Shown here: piece after piece, positions 1 to 6,608 of the stretch
Layout: each line of letters begins with the position of its first letter
Position numbering within the stretch: the stretch's first letter is position 1
From: Reyranella sp.
GTDB lineage: Bacteria > Pseudomonadota > Alphaproteobacteria > Reyranellales > Reyranellaceae
Length of the DNA stretch: 12,785 nt
Assembly: GCA_030681635.1 (NCBI GenBank)
Contig: JAUXRT010000221.1
Span: forward strand, 1 to 12,785
Direction: 5' to 3'
Notes under the pieces: model-generated
Databases searched by the model: none
The model's input: the letters and a program-made list of their open reading frames with translations, nothing else
Told to the model about the DNA's origin: nothing
Position numbers and translations under genes: made by a program

Positions 1-909
1 ACTGGAGTGGCGCGCCCCCAGCAGGAGATCCTTCCGCGAAATCCAGAAGACCTCGCCCTGGCTCTGCTCGGTGTCGAGCCAGAGGAAGGGCAGGCGCGGG
101 TAGGCGGCCTCGAGCGGCCCGCGGCCGCGACCGATCTCGCACAGGAGGTTGCCGTCCTTGGTGAGATGCCGCGGCGCCTCGGCCAGGATGCGGCGCACCA
201 GTTTTAGCCCGTCGTCGCCGGCGGCCAGCGCCATGCGGGGCTCGTGGCGATACTCCGGCGGCAGCTTCGCCATGCCGCGGCCATCGACGTAAGGCGGATT
301 GCTGATGATCAGGTCGTAGCGCTTGCCGGCCAGAGGCGCGAAAAGATCGCCGCGGTGAAGCGTGATGCGGTCGCCCAAGCGATGGTCGGCGACGTTGCGC
401 CGGGCAAGCGCCAGCGCGCCGGCCGACAGATCGACCGCGTCGATCCGGGCGCGCGGGAACACGAGCGCGGCCAGGATGGCGAGGCAGCCCGAGCCGGTGC
501 AGAGGTCGAGCACGCGGCGTACGCGCGCGGGGCCGCCCAGCGGCAAGGCGCCACCGATCAGGAGATCGCCGATGAAGGAGCGCGGGATCAGCGCCCGCTT
601 GTCGGCGCGGAAACGCACGCCGTGCATGTAGGCCGCCCCCACGAGGTACGGCGCCGGCAGGCGCAGTGCCACGCGCGCCTCGATCAGGGTGAGCAGCCGG
701 GCGCGCTCAGCGGCGGTCGGCTTGAGATCGAGCCAGGGATCGAGCGTGTGGACCGGCAGGCGCAGGGCCTCCAGCACCAGGAAGGCCGCCTCGTCGACGG
801 CATTGGTGGTGCCGTGACCGTAGGCGAGGCGGGCGGCCCGGAAGCGGCGAACCGCGAACCGGAAGAAGTCGCCCAGGGTGACGAGAGAGGGTTTGGTGGC
901 GCGGGGCAT
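1..909 (-). CDS. prmB: 50S ribosomal protein L3 N5-glutamine methyltransferase PrmB (3' end cut by window edge)
   Basis: PrmB uses S-adenosylmethionine to methylate a glutamine of ribosomal protein L3 in the cytoplasm. The frame is open from the ATG at 909 to base 1 (303 codons) with no stop, so the C-terminus lies outside the window. Family members are about 300-310 residues, so little is missing. Visible are the N-terminal helical region with HGTTNAVDEA near residues 30-40, the PrmB-type LIPRSFIGDLL at 107-117 (PrmC/HemK proteins usually have PRPETE here), the SAM-binding loop VLDLCTGSGCLA from residue 133, and the catalytic NPPY at 204-207 that binds the glutamine amide. The start is divergent from the thioredoxin-like gene with only 20 bases between the two start codons and no good Shine-Dalgarno. 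The PrmB assignment over PrmC is well supported by the region before motif I. Confidence 0.93.
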   Translation of the reverse strand, partial: MPRATKPSLVTLGDFFRFAVRRFRAARLAYGHGTTNAVDEAAFLVLEALRLPVHTLDPWLDLKPTAAERARLLTLIEARVALRLPAPYLVGAAYMHGVRFRADKRALIPRSFIGDLLIGGALPLGGPARVRRVLDLCTGSGCLAILAALVFPRARIDAVDLSAGALALARRNVADHRLGDRITLHRGDLFAPLAGKRYDLIISNPPYVDGRGMAKLPPEYRHEPRMALAAGDDGLKLVRRILAEAPRHLTKDGNLLCEIGRGRGPLEAAYPRLPFLWLDTEQSQGEVFWISRKDLLLGARHSS

Positions 910-922
910 GCGGGCCTAGATT
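893..922 (+). promoter_or_regulatory. Candidate promoter giving a leaderless transcript
   Basis: A TTGGTG hexamer (893-898) and TAGATT (917-922) are separated by 18 bases. The -10-like box ends 7 bases before the ATG at 930, so transcription would begin on or next to the start codon. No Shine-Dalgarno is visible between 910 and 929, which fits a leaderless message. The match to the sigma-70 consensus is only moderate and the -35 box lies inside the prmB reading frame. Confidence 0.3.
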
Positions 923-929
923 ACCTCAC

Positions 930-1325
930 ATGAATCGCCGCGCCTTTCTTTTCGCTGCAGTGGCCGCCTTGGCGATTCCTGTCGCCGCCGACGCCGCCCC
1001 CGCTGCCCTCGACCTCAAGGTCATCTATGTCGGCGGCCTGGATTGCCCGCCCTGCACGAAGTGGAAGAACGGATACAGGGCAAAATGGCTCGCCTCGCCG
1101 GAGTTCCGGCAGGTGACGTGGATCGAGGTCGACCCGCCCAAGCTCAGGGAAGCCTACCAGGCGCGCTACTGGCCGGGAGACTTGAAGTCGATTCTCGACC
1201 AGATCCCGCGCAAGAGCGGCACGCCGCGCTTCCTGATCGTCAAGGACGGCAAGATCGTGTCGAACGAGTTCGGCGTCAGCAAGTGGCTCTCGACGATGGC
1301 CGATCTCAAGAAGATCCTGGAGTAG
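930..1325 (+). CDS. Exported thioredoxin-fold protein with CPPC motif
   Basis: A 131-residue protein with an N-terminal signal sequence: MNRR, a hydrophobic run to about residue 20, and a likely cut after the ADA at 21-23. The mature part looks like a short thioredoxin fold. It has a beta strand LKVIYVGGLD, the redox motif C39-P-P-C42, and the cis-proline region SGTPRFLIVKDG with P99. This predicts a periplasmic thiol-disulfide protein, either oxidoreductase or chaperone. The partner is unknown and there is no DsbD or cytochrome c maturation gene nearby. CPPC is less usual than CGPC (thioredoxin) or CPHC (DsbA). The stop is followed after 4 bases by the CoA-transferase ATG, so the two are probably co-transcribed, although their functions do not obviously match. 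The start codon has no ribosome site. Confidence 0.85.
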   Translation: MNRRAFLFAAVAALAIPVAADAAPAALDLKVIYVGGLDCPPCTKWKNGYRAKWLASPEFRQVTWIEVDPPKLREAYQARYWPGDLKSILDQIPRKSGTPRFLIVKDGKIVSNEFGVSKWLSTMADLKKILE

Positions 1326-1329
1326 TCAT

Positions 1330-2493
1330 ATGGCGGGCGCCCTCGACGGACTGGTCGTTCTCGACCTGACCACGCATCTCTCCGGCCCGTTCTGCGGCAT
1401 GCAGCTCGCCGACCTCGGTGCCGACGTCCTCAAGATCGAGAGCCCGCAGGGCGATTCGATGCGCGGCGCGCCGCCCTTCATCGAGGGTGAGTCCGCGCCC
1501 TTCATGCTGTGGAACCGCAACAAGCGCGGCACACGCCTCGATCTCAAGGATGCCGGCGATCTGGAAATCTTCTGGGACCTGGTCGACGGCGCCGATGTCG
1601 TGCTGGAGAATTTCCGGCCGGGCGTCATGGATCGCCTGGGCATCGGCTGGGCGGCACTCTCGGCGCGCAACCCGCGCCTCGTCCTGGGCTCGGTCTCCGG
1701 CTTCGGTCAGACCGGCCCCTACGCCAAGCGCGGCGGCTTCGACCTCATCATCCAGGCCATGTCCGGCCTGATGTCGGTGACCGGGCCCAAGGACGGGCCG
1801 CCCTACCGGATTCCGCTCGCCATCTCCGATGTCGGCGCCGGCCTCTACCTCACCATTGGCATCCTGGCCGCCCTGCAGGCGCGGCAGAAGACCGGGCAGG
1901 GCCAGTGGGTCGAAACCTCGCTGCTCGAGGCCACGGTGTCGCTGGGCGTCTACGAGGCCGCCAATTATTTCGCCAACGGCTTAAGGCCGGAGAAGCTTGG
2001 CCAGGCCCATCGCGGCTCCGCGCCCTACCAGGTGTTCCAGACGGCGGACGGCTGGATCACCATCGGGGCGGCGCAGCAGAATTTCTTCCGCAAGGTCTGC
2101 GCGCTGGTGGGCAAGCCCGAGCTGGCCGACGATCCGCGCTTCAAGAGCAACGCCGATCGGGTGAAGAACAACGACCTCATCGTCGGGCTCCTGCAGGAGC
2201 AGGTGATCAAGCGCACGACCGCCGAGTGGATGGTGGCGCTGGAGGCCGAGGGCATTCCGGCCGGGCCGGTGCTGCATCACGACGAGGTCTTCGCCGATCC
2301 GCAGATCCTGGCGCGCGGCATGGTGGCGGAGGTCGACCATGCCAAGGCGGGCCGACAGAAGACGCTGGGGGTTCCGCTCAAACTGTCGGCGACGCCTTCG
2401 GGCGTGCGCCGCGCCGCGCCGACTCTCGGCCAGCACGACGCCGACGTCCGGGCCGAGGTCCGCAGCCGCGCCAAGTCGCGGAAGAAGTCCTAG
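1330..2493 (+). CDS. CaiB/BaiF (class III) CoA-transferase
   Basis: A 387-residue cytoplasmic enzyme of the family that moves CoA between carboxylic acids through aspartyl-CoA and anhydride intermediates (formyl-CoA transferase, CaiB, BaiF relatives). Typical features are the N-terminal GLVVLDLTTHLSGPFCGMQL, then LADLGADVLKIE, NRNKRG near 62-67, LENFRPGVMDRLGIG at 92-106, SGFGQTGPYAKRGGFDLI from 123, and the conserved aspartate D167 in AISDVGAGLYLTIG, which is the family nucleophile. Length matches the family (about 380-430). GGAG at 1319-1322 sits 7 bases before the ATG. It lies 4 bases after the thioredoxin-like gene, and its TAG stop shares CTAG with the convergent lipoprotein gene. The acid substrate cannot be told from sequence. 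The C-terminus ends in a basic tail (RSRAKSRKKS). Confidence 0.93.
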   Translation: MAGALDGLVVLDLTTHLSGPFCGMQLADLGADVLKIESPQGDSMRGAPPFIEGESAPFMLWNRNKRGTRLDLKDAGDLEIFWDLVDGADVVLENFRPGVMDRLGIGWAALSARNPRLVLGSVSGFGQTGPYAKRGGFDLIIQAMSGLMSVTGPKDGPPYRIPLAISDVGAGLYLTIGILAALQARQKTGQGQWVETSLLEATVSLGVYEAANYFANGLRPEKLGQAHRGSAPYQVFQTADGWITIGAAQQNFFRKVCALVGKPELADDPRFKSNADRVKNNDLIVGLLQEQVIKRTTAEWMVALEAEGIPAGPVLHHDEVFADPQILARGMVAEVDHAKAGRQKTLGVPLKLSATPSGVRRAAPTLGQHDADVRAEVRSRAKSRKKS

Positions 2494-2834
2494 TTCCAGC
2501 CCCGGCGTTGCGGGCCGAACAGCGAGGTAGCTGGTGGCGGTGCGGGCGCCGGGGTGAGGAGCGATGCCGACGGTGCCGGCGGCGGCATGTACCGCACCGG
2601 TGGCGTGTATCCGACGGCGGGAAGCGGCGCGGTCTCCGGCGTCAGGTTCGGGCTGAGCGGGGGCGGCTGGTGGATCGGCGTGTAGACCGGCGGCTGGTAG
2701 AATGGCGCCTGATAGACCGGCGCCTGCTGGCCATCACCGTAGGACGCCGTTCCCGTATCGGGCGGTTGCAGGCAACCGGCCGCCGTCAGGACGGCGGCCA
2801 GCGCCACAAGGCTTTTCAAGGTTTTCGCGGGCAC
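2490..2834 (-). CDS. Small proline-rich predicted lipoprotein
   Basis: A 114-residue protein of unknown function. The N-terminus (MPAKTLKSL, hydrophobic run, LTAAGC with C21) is a lipoprotein signal, so the mature protein should be lipid-anchored in the envelope. After the cysteine it is low complexity, rich in Pro, Gln and Tyr (for example QAPVYQAPFYQPPVY), with no recognisable domain. It probably forms an extended, disordered stalk. The start is GTG at 2834, and its G is also the last base of the upstream gene's TAG (TAGTG), implying translational coupling. No ATG gives a signal peptide. The stop overlaps the CoA-transferase stop in a shared CTAG at 2490-2493. Confidence 0.72.
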   Translation of the reverse strand: MPAKTLKSLVALAAVLTAAGCLQPPDTGTASYGDGQQAPVYQAPFYQPPVYTPIHQPPPLSPNLTPETAPLPAVGYTPPVRYMPPPAPSASLLTPAPAPPPATSLFGPQRRGWN

Positions 2835-3187
2835 TAGTACCGCCGCCGCTGGTAGCGGTCGGGCACGCCGTCGCCGTTCTTGTCGCGGTCGTAGCGGTTC
2901 GGGATGCCATCGCGGTCGTAGTCGCCATAGGGGCCGCGCCGCGGCGCCGGGCTGGCGACCGGGACGTAGCGGGGCTGGTTCACCACCACCGGCTGCGAAT
3001 AGTAGGTCGGCTGTGATCGGTAGTAGCTGGGCTGGCTGTAGTAGTTGTTGGAGTAGCCCGAGTATCCATAGCCTGGCGAGCTGTAGCCCGGGCTGTAGCC
3101 GTAGGTCGTCGGATAGCCTGTCGTCTCAACGCACCCCGCCGTAACAATCACCAGGCTCGCGGCGGCGAGCCAACTGACGTTGCGCAT
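2834..3187 (-). CDS. Tyr-rich lipoprotein with thrombospondin type 3-like Asp motifs
   Basis: A 117-residue predicted lipoprotein. The signal MRNVSWLAAASLVIVTAGC puts the lipidated cysteine at 19. Residues 24-66 are Tyr/Ser/Pro/Gly-rich and low complexity. The C-terminus (88-110) carries two Asp-rich motifs, D89-x-D91-x-D93-G-I-P and D100-x-D102-x-N104-x-D106-G-V-P-D, which resemble thrombospondin type 3 calcium-binding repeats. The end is basic (RYQRRRY). I chose the ATG at 3187 because GGAGGGA (3192-3198) precedes it and the lipobox follows. The frame stays open 40 codons further upstream to 3307, but that extension would bury the signal peptide. It is paralogous to the gene at 3363-3701 and coupled to the downstream proline-rich lipoprotein. 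Function is unknown; calcium binding is inferred from motif shape only. Confidence 0.78.
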   Translation of the reverse strand: MRNVSWLAAASLVIVTAGCVETTGYPTTYGYSPGYSSPGYGYSGYSNNYYSQPSYYRSQPTYYSQPVVVNQPRYVPVASPAPRRGPYGDYDRDGIPNRYDRDKNGDGVPDRYQRRRY

Positions 3188-3305
3188 CCATTCCCTCCAC
3201 CGGGGAAAGCCCACCCTCCAGCGGGACGATCCCACGCCGGCATCAAAGACGGCGACGATGGCGGCGTGTTGGCGCAACTGCGATTTGTTGAAGGCACGCA
3301 GATGC

Positions 3306-3343
3306 AAAAAAAGCCGGCTCCCGGAAGGCTCCGGAAGCCGGCT
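3306..3343 (-). terminator. Strong Rho-independent terminator
   Basis: Arms 3312-3324 and 3331-3343 pair over 13 positions (core AGCCGGCT), with one G-U pair on the minus-strand RNA. An extra A-U pair closes a 4-base loop. On the minus strand the stem runs straight into seven T residues (A run at 3306-3312). It begins about 20 bases past the stop of the lipoprotein gene at 3363-3701, so it should end that transcript and leave the next two lipoprotein genes to their own promoter in 3188-3305. Confidence 0.92.
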
Positions 3344-3362
3344 CGAAATGCCTCAGCTGGTT

Positions 3363-3701
3363 CTACCGCTGGACGAAGTCGGGGATGCCGTCGCCGTTGG
3401 CATCCGAGTCGTTGCGGTTGCGCACGCCGTCGCGGTCCTGGTCGCCGTAGGGCCGGCGCTGGGCCGAGCTGGCGGACGGGGAGTAGAACGGGTTGGCGCT
3501 GTTGTTGTAGCCCGCGCTGTAGGCGTTGGCGTTGTTGTAGTAGACGCCGTTGCGCCAGTAGCCGTTGTTGTTGCTATTGGCGTTGTAGGCGTTGTTGTAA
3601 CCGCCGCCGTTGTAGGCGTAGGAATTGTCGTAGCCCGTCTGGGTGCACGCGGCGGTCGCGGTCAACAGGGCTGCCGCCATCACGAACTTGATCTTGTTCA
3701 T
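3363..3701 (-). CDS. Asn/Tyr-rich lipoprotein with thrombospondin type 3-like Asp motifs
   Basis: A 112-residue predicted lipoprotein and paralogue of the gene at 2834-3187. The signal MNKIKFVMAAALLTATAAC places the lipid cysteine at 19, as in the paralogue. Residues 23-70 are dominated by Asn, Tyr, Gly and Ala. The C-terminus (86-108) repeats the Asp-rich layout D87-x-D89-x-D91-G and D98-x-D100-x-N102-x-D104-G-I-P-D, preceded by RRPYGD, which nearly matches RRGPYGD in the paralogue. I chose the ATG at 3701 because GGAGG (3707-3711) stands 5 bases before it; a 14-codon upstream extension has neither ribosome site nor signal. It appears monocistronic, being closed by the terminator at 3306-3343. 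Function is unknown. A surface or periplasmic calcium-binding or structural role is inference. Confidence 0.8.
   Translation of the reverse strand: MNKIKFVMAAALLTATAACTQTGYDNSYAYNGGGYNNAYNANSNNNGYWRNGVYYNNANAYSAGYNNSANPFYSPSASSAQRRPYGDQDRDGVRNRNDSDANGDGIPDFVQR
3503..3626. repeat. Low-complexity imperfect repeat (GTTGTTGTAG-like) within lipoprotein gene
   Basis: Short units such as GTTGTTGTAG, GGCGTTGTTGTAG and GCCGTTGTTGTT recur irregularly. On the coding strand they spell the AAC/TAC-rich codons of the Asn/Tyr segment. This is the kind of tract that can grow or shrink by slippage. It is coding, not an independent element. Confidence 0.6.
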
Positions 3702-3777
3702 CGTTGCCTCCGTCTGGATCGGGACCCCGCCGCTGCGGGTCATCCCACTAGAACGAGGTACGAAGCCATCGGTGGCA

Positions 3778-3789
3778 TTGCCCGGGCAA
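3778..3789. promoter_or_regulatory. 12-base perfect palindrome TTGCCCGGGCAA upstream of lipoprotein gene
   Basis: A perfect 12-base palindrome lies in the gap between the amidase stop and the lipoprotein start at 3701, 76 bases upstream of that start. Its place fits an operator for a dimeric regulator, but no regulator is encoded in the window and there is only one copy. On neither strand is it followed by a terminator-like T run, so it is not a good terminator. Confidence 0.25.
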
Positions 3790-3812
3790 AAAGATGAAGT
3801 TGTGTAAAGGCG

Positions 3813-3844
3813 GTGGGGAACGCAACTTCCGCGACGCTCCCCAC
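3813..3844 (-). terminator. Possible weak terminator hairpin after the amidase gene
   Basis: GTGGGGA (3813-3819) and TCCCCAC (3838-3844) form a 7-base stem about 20 bases past the amidase stop. The minus-strand sequence after the stem (CGCCTTTACACAACTT) has only a short T run, so this is a weak or Rho-assisted end at best. Confidence 0.3.
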
Positions 3845-3864
3845 GTTGTTTCTTGAAGCGCGCC

Positions 3865-5388
3865 TTACAAAGCTCCGGGAGCAGGTCCGCGCGCCACCTT
3901 GGCGTCGAGCTTGGGCGGATGCGTGACGATCGACTTCAGCGCCGCCGTCGGCTTGCGCAGCTTGGCCAGGTTGGGCTTGGGGCGGGCGAGCGTCGGGTTG
4001 CCGGCAAAAGCCATCTCCATGGCATGGGCGGCGCCCAGCACCTCGCCGTCGCCGCGGAAGCGGCCGATCACTTGCAGGCCAAACGGCATCTTCTTGTGGT
4101 CGAGGCCGCAGGGCAGCGAGACGGCCGGGTTGCTGGCCAGGGTCACGAAATAGACCGACGCCATCCAGTGGTAGTAGTTGCGCAGCTTCTTGCCGTTCAT
4201 CTCGTCGATGTAGAGTTGCTTCCACGGGAACGGCGAGAAGCCGACCGTCGGCCCCAGCACCAGATCATAGTCGCGGTAGAGTTCCTGGAACTTGCGGAAG
4301 ATGCGGGTCTGCTCGGCATGCGCCCAGGCGAAGTCGGCCAGGCTGAGCTTGGCGCCGATCTCGTAGTTGGCGACGATGTTGGGGCCCAGCATCTTCTTGT
4401 TGTTGGTGTAGGCGTCGTGATAGCGCGACAGGAAGCTGACGGCGCGGATCACGTCGAAGCAGCGGTCGGCCTCGCCATAGTCGACCTCGACCTTGTCGAG
4501 GCGGCGGAACGACGACTTCATCGCCTTCATCTTCTCGCGCATCGTGGCGCGGATGCCCTTGTCGATCGGCGCGCCGCCGAAATCCTCGGTCCAGGCGACG
4601 CGAAGACTGCCGAGATCGACCGGCCACGGCTCGGCGAAGACGTTGCCGTCGATCGGGAAGCTGAGCGGATCGGTGTCGTGCTGGCCGATCTGCGTCGCAT
4701 AGAGCAGGCAGGTGTCGGCCACCGAGCGGCCCATCGGGCCCAGCACCGAGATCGGAGTCCAGCCCATGGCGCGGCGCTCGACGGCGACCATGCCGGGCGA
4801 GGGGCGGAAGCCCACGACGCCGCAGAAGGCCGCGGGATTGCGCAAGCTTCCGCCGGTGTCGGAGCCGGTGCAGACGGGCAGGAGGTCGGTGGCGAGTGCC
4901 GCTGCCGAGCCGCCGGACGAGCCGCCGGCCGTCAGCACCGTGTTGAACGGATTGCCGGTGGCGCCCCACACCGGGTTGCGGCTGTTCGAGCCGGCGCCGA
5001 ACTCGGGAACGTTGGTCTTGCCGACCACGATCGCACCGGCGGCGCGGACGCGACTGACCATCACATTGTCGTAGGCTGGCACGAAGTCGCGGTGGAGCGG
5101 CGAGCCGTAGGTGGTGAGCAGGTCCTTGGTCTCTTCCAGATCCTTGATGCCGGTCGGCAGCCCGTGCAGCAGCGGCAGTTCCTCGCCGCGGCGCACCGCG
5201 GCCTCCGCGGCCTTGGCCTCCTTGCGTGCGCGGGCCACGCACATAGCCGTCACGGCGTTGATCCCGGGGTTCACTTCCTCGATGCGGGCGAGGCAGGCCT
5301 CCAGCAGTTCGACCGGCGAAATTTCCTTGGTGCCAATGCGACGACGCATCTCCACGGACGATAGCGAAACCAGATCTTGCTTGGACAT
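3865..5388 (-). CDS. Amidase signature family hydrolase
   Basis: A 507-residue enzyme of the amidase signature family, which hydrolyses carboxamides (or acts as an amidotransferase subunit) with a Ser-cisSer-Lys triad. The lysine is K82 in GLPTGIKDLEE, the cis-serine is S157 in TAGGSSGGSAAALA, and the nucleophile is S181 in GSDTGGSLRNPAAFCGVVGF. The 24-residue spacing between the serines is as in the family. Length suits a stand-alone amidase. It is not obviously GatA, since no gatC/gatB is adjacent and the C-terminal half (LGPTVGFSPFPWK, PAVSLPCGLDHKKMPFGLQVIG) resembles catabolic amidases. The ATG at 5388 follows GGGGGA and begins MSKQDLVSLS, as amidases do; the open frame extends 47 codons further but overlaps the divergent gene. 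No signal peptide, so cytoplasmic. Substrate unknown; the divergent CoA-thioester genes suggest a catabolic amide. Confidence 0.93.
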   Translation of the reverse strand: MSKQDLVSLSSVEMRRRIGTKEISPVELLEACLARIEEVNPGINAVTAMCVARARKEAKAAEAAVRRGEELPLLHGLPTGIKDLEETKDLLTTYGSPLHRDFVPAYDNVMVSRVRAAGAIVVGKTNVPEFGAGSNSRNPVWGATGNPFNTVLTAGGSSGGSAAALATDLLPVCTGSDTGGSLRNPAAFCGVVGFRPSPGMVAVERRAMGWTPISVLGPMGRSVADTCLLYATQIGQHDTDPLSFPIDGNVFAEPWPVDLGSLRVAWTEDFGGAPIDKGIRATMREKMKAMKSSFRRLDKVEVDYGEADRCFDVIRAVSFLSRYHDAYTNNKKMLGPNIVANYEIGAKLSLADFAWAHAEQTRIFRKFQELYRDYDLVLGPTVGFSPFPWKQLYIDEMNGKKLRNYYHWMASVYFVTLASNPAVSLPCGLDHKKMPFGLQVIGRFRGDGEVLGAAHAMEMAFAGNPTLARPKPNLAKLRKPTAALKSIVTHPPKLDAKVARGPAPGAL

Positions 5389-5447
5389 TCTTCCCCCTTC
5401 GCGGATAGGCAAGCTTAGGGCACGATGCCCGCTGGAGGAACTCAAAC
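5389..5447. promoter_or_regulatory. Divergent control region between amidase and thiolase-like genes
   Basis: Only 59 bases separate the two start codons. Each side has a good ribosome site: GGAGGAA at 5434-5440 for the plus gene and GGGGGA for the minus gene. Between them lies an odd palindrome, GGGCA-CGA-TGCCC (5418-5430), which could be an operator shared by both directions. No convincing -35/-10 pair is visible, so promoters may lie partly inside the genes. Confidence 0.35.
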
Positions 5448-6608
5448 ATGGTACATCCGCTTCATGAGACGGCGGCGATAAGCGGTATCGGCGAGACCGC
5501 CTACACGCGTGGCACGCCGAAGAGCGCATTGGCGCTGCAGCTCGAGGCGAGCCTCGCTGCCATCGCCGACGCCGGCTTGAGCCCGCGCGACATCGACGGC
5601 ATCGTTCCCTATTTCCCGGGCGGCGGCATTGCCGAGGACTTCATCGCCAACCTCGGCCTGCCTGATCTCAAACTCTCGCTGTTCGTGCCGATGGGCGGCG
5701 CCACCTGCGTGGCCGCCATCCAGAGTGCGGCAATGGCGGTGGCGACGGGCGTCTGCAATCACGTGCTGATTGCCGTCGGCCGCACCGGCTATTCCGGCGC
5801 CCGCGTGTCCACGCGCCTGCAGCAGTTCCCGCAATTCGCATTGGCGGCCGAATTCGAGGCGCCGATCGGCATGTTCGCGCCGGCCCAGCTTTATGCCCAG
5901 GGCGCGCGCCGCCACATGGAGCTCTACGGCACCACGGCGCGCCACATGGCCGAGGTCGCCGTCACGACGCGCCAGCATGCGATCCTCAACGGCAACGTGG
6001 TGATGAACAAGCCGCTCACGGTCGAGGACCATCACGCCTCGCGCATGATCTCCGATCCGTTCCGCCTGTTCGACTGCAGCCTGGAGAGCGACGGTGGCGC
6101 CGCCATCATCATCAGCCGCGCCGACCGCGCGCGCGATCTGAAGAAGCCGCTCGTCACGATCATGGGCGTGGCTGCGGGCCATCCCGAATCGCCGGCCTCG
6201 ATCGCCCAGCGCCCCGATATTCTGGAGTTCGGCCTCGTGAAGTCGGCGCCGCGCGCCTACGAGATGGCGGGTGTCGGGCCGAAGGACATCGACGTTGCCG
6301 AGATCTACGACTGCTTCACCTTCACCGTGATCCGCCAGCTCGAAATCCTGGGTTTCTGCAAGACCGGCGAAGGCGGGCCGTTCATCATGGACGGCCGCAT
6401 TGGCTTGGGCGGCGACCTGCCGATCAACACCCATGGCGGGCTTTTGAGCCAGGGCCATGTCGTGGGCCTCAACCATGCGATCGAACTCACCCGCCAGCTC
6501 CGCGGCGAGGCCGGCAAGGCCCAGGTCAAGAATGCGGAGGTGGGCCTGGTCACCGGCTACGGCGACATGGGTGACGGCTCGATCGCCATCCTGAGGAGGG
6601 CGGCATGA
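5448..6608 (+). CDS. Thiolase-fold (SCP-x/lipid-transfer type) CoA-thioester enzyme
   Basis: A 386-residue protein of the thiolase superfamily, SCP-x/Ltp branch. The N-terminus AAISGIGETAYTRGT, the strand VLIAVGRTGYSG, EIYDCFTFTVIRQLEILGFCKTGEGG (from residue 285) and INTHGGLLSQGHVVGLNHA (H337 in GH) are characteristic. Two points are odd. The family HDCF motif reads YDCF (Y287), and where SCP-x thiolases carry the nucleophilic cysteine (NCxTG) this has GGATC, with C87 about two positions off. It may thus be an aldolase like Ltp2 or another non-thiolase activity rather than a ketoacyl-CoA thiolase. GGAGGAA precedes the ATG. Its stop overlaps the DUF35 start by ATGA, and thiolase-fold/DUF35 pairs are known to form complexes (Ltp2-ChsH2, BbsA-BbsB). 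Cytoplasmic; substrate unknown. Confidence 0.87.
   Translation: MVHPLHETAAISGIGETAYTRGTPKSALALQLEASLAAIADAGLSPRDIDGIVPYFPGGGIAEDFIANLGLPDLKLSLFVPMGGATCVAAIQSAAMAVATGVCNHVLIAVGRTGYSGARVSTRLQQFPQFALAAEFEAPIGMFAPAQLYAQGARRHMELYGTTARHMAEVAVTTRQHAILNGNVVMNKPLTVEDHHASRMISDPFRLFDCSLESDGGAAIIISRADRARDLKKPLVTIMGVAAGHPESPASIAQRPDILEFGLVKSAPRAYEMAGVGPKDIDVAEIYDCFTFTVIRQLEILGFCKTGEGGPFIMDGRIGLGGDLPINTHGGLLSQGHVVGLNHAIELTRQLRGEAGKAQVKNAEVGLVTGYGDMGDGSIAILRRAA

Noticed and set aside
244..933. Open frame of about 229 codons on the plus strand over prmB
   Set aside because: The minus-strand frame encodes unmistakable PrmB motifs (LIPRSFIGDLL, VLDLCTGSGC, NPPY).
2834..3743. Asn/Tyr-rich tracts as a non-coding tandem repeat or CRISPR-like array
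   Set aside because: Units are irregular, have no spacers and stay in frame within genes that have good ribosome sites and lipoprotein signals.
3853..5364. Very long open frame on the plus strand opposite the amidase gene
   Set aside because: The minus-strand amidase has complete family motifs. The plus frame is a GC-rich antisense shadow with Ala/Arg/Gly/His-rich, family-less translation.
5442..6476. Long open frame on the minus strand opposite the thiolase-fold gene
   Set aside because: The plus-strand gene has clear family motifs and a ribosome site; the opposite frame shows only codon-shadow composition.
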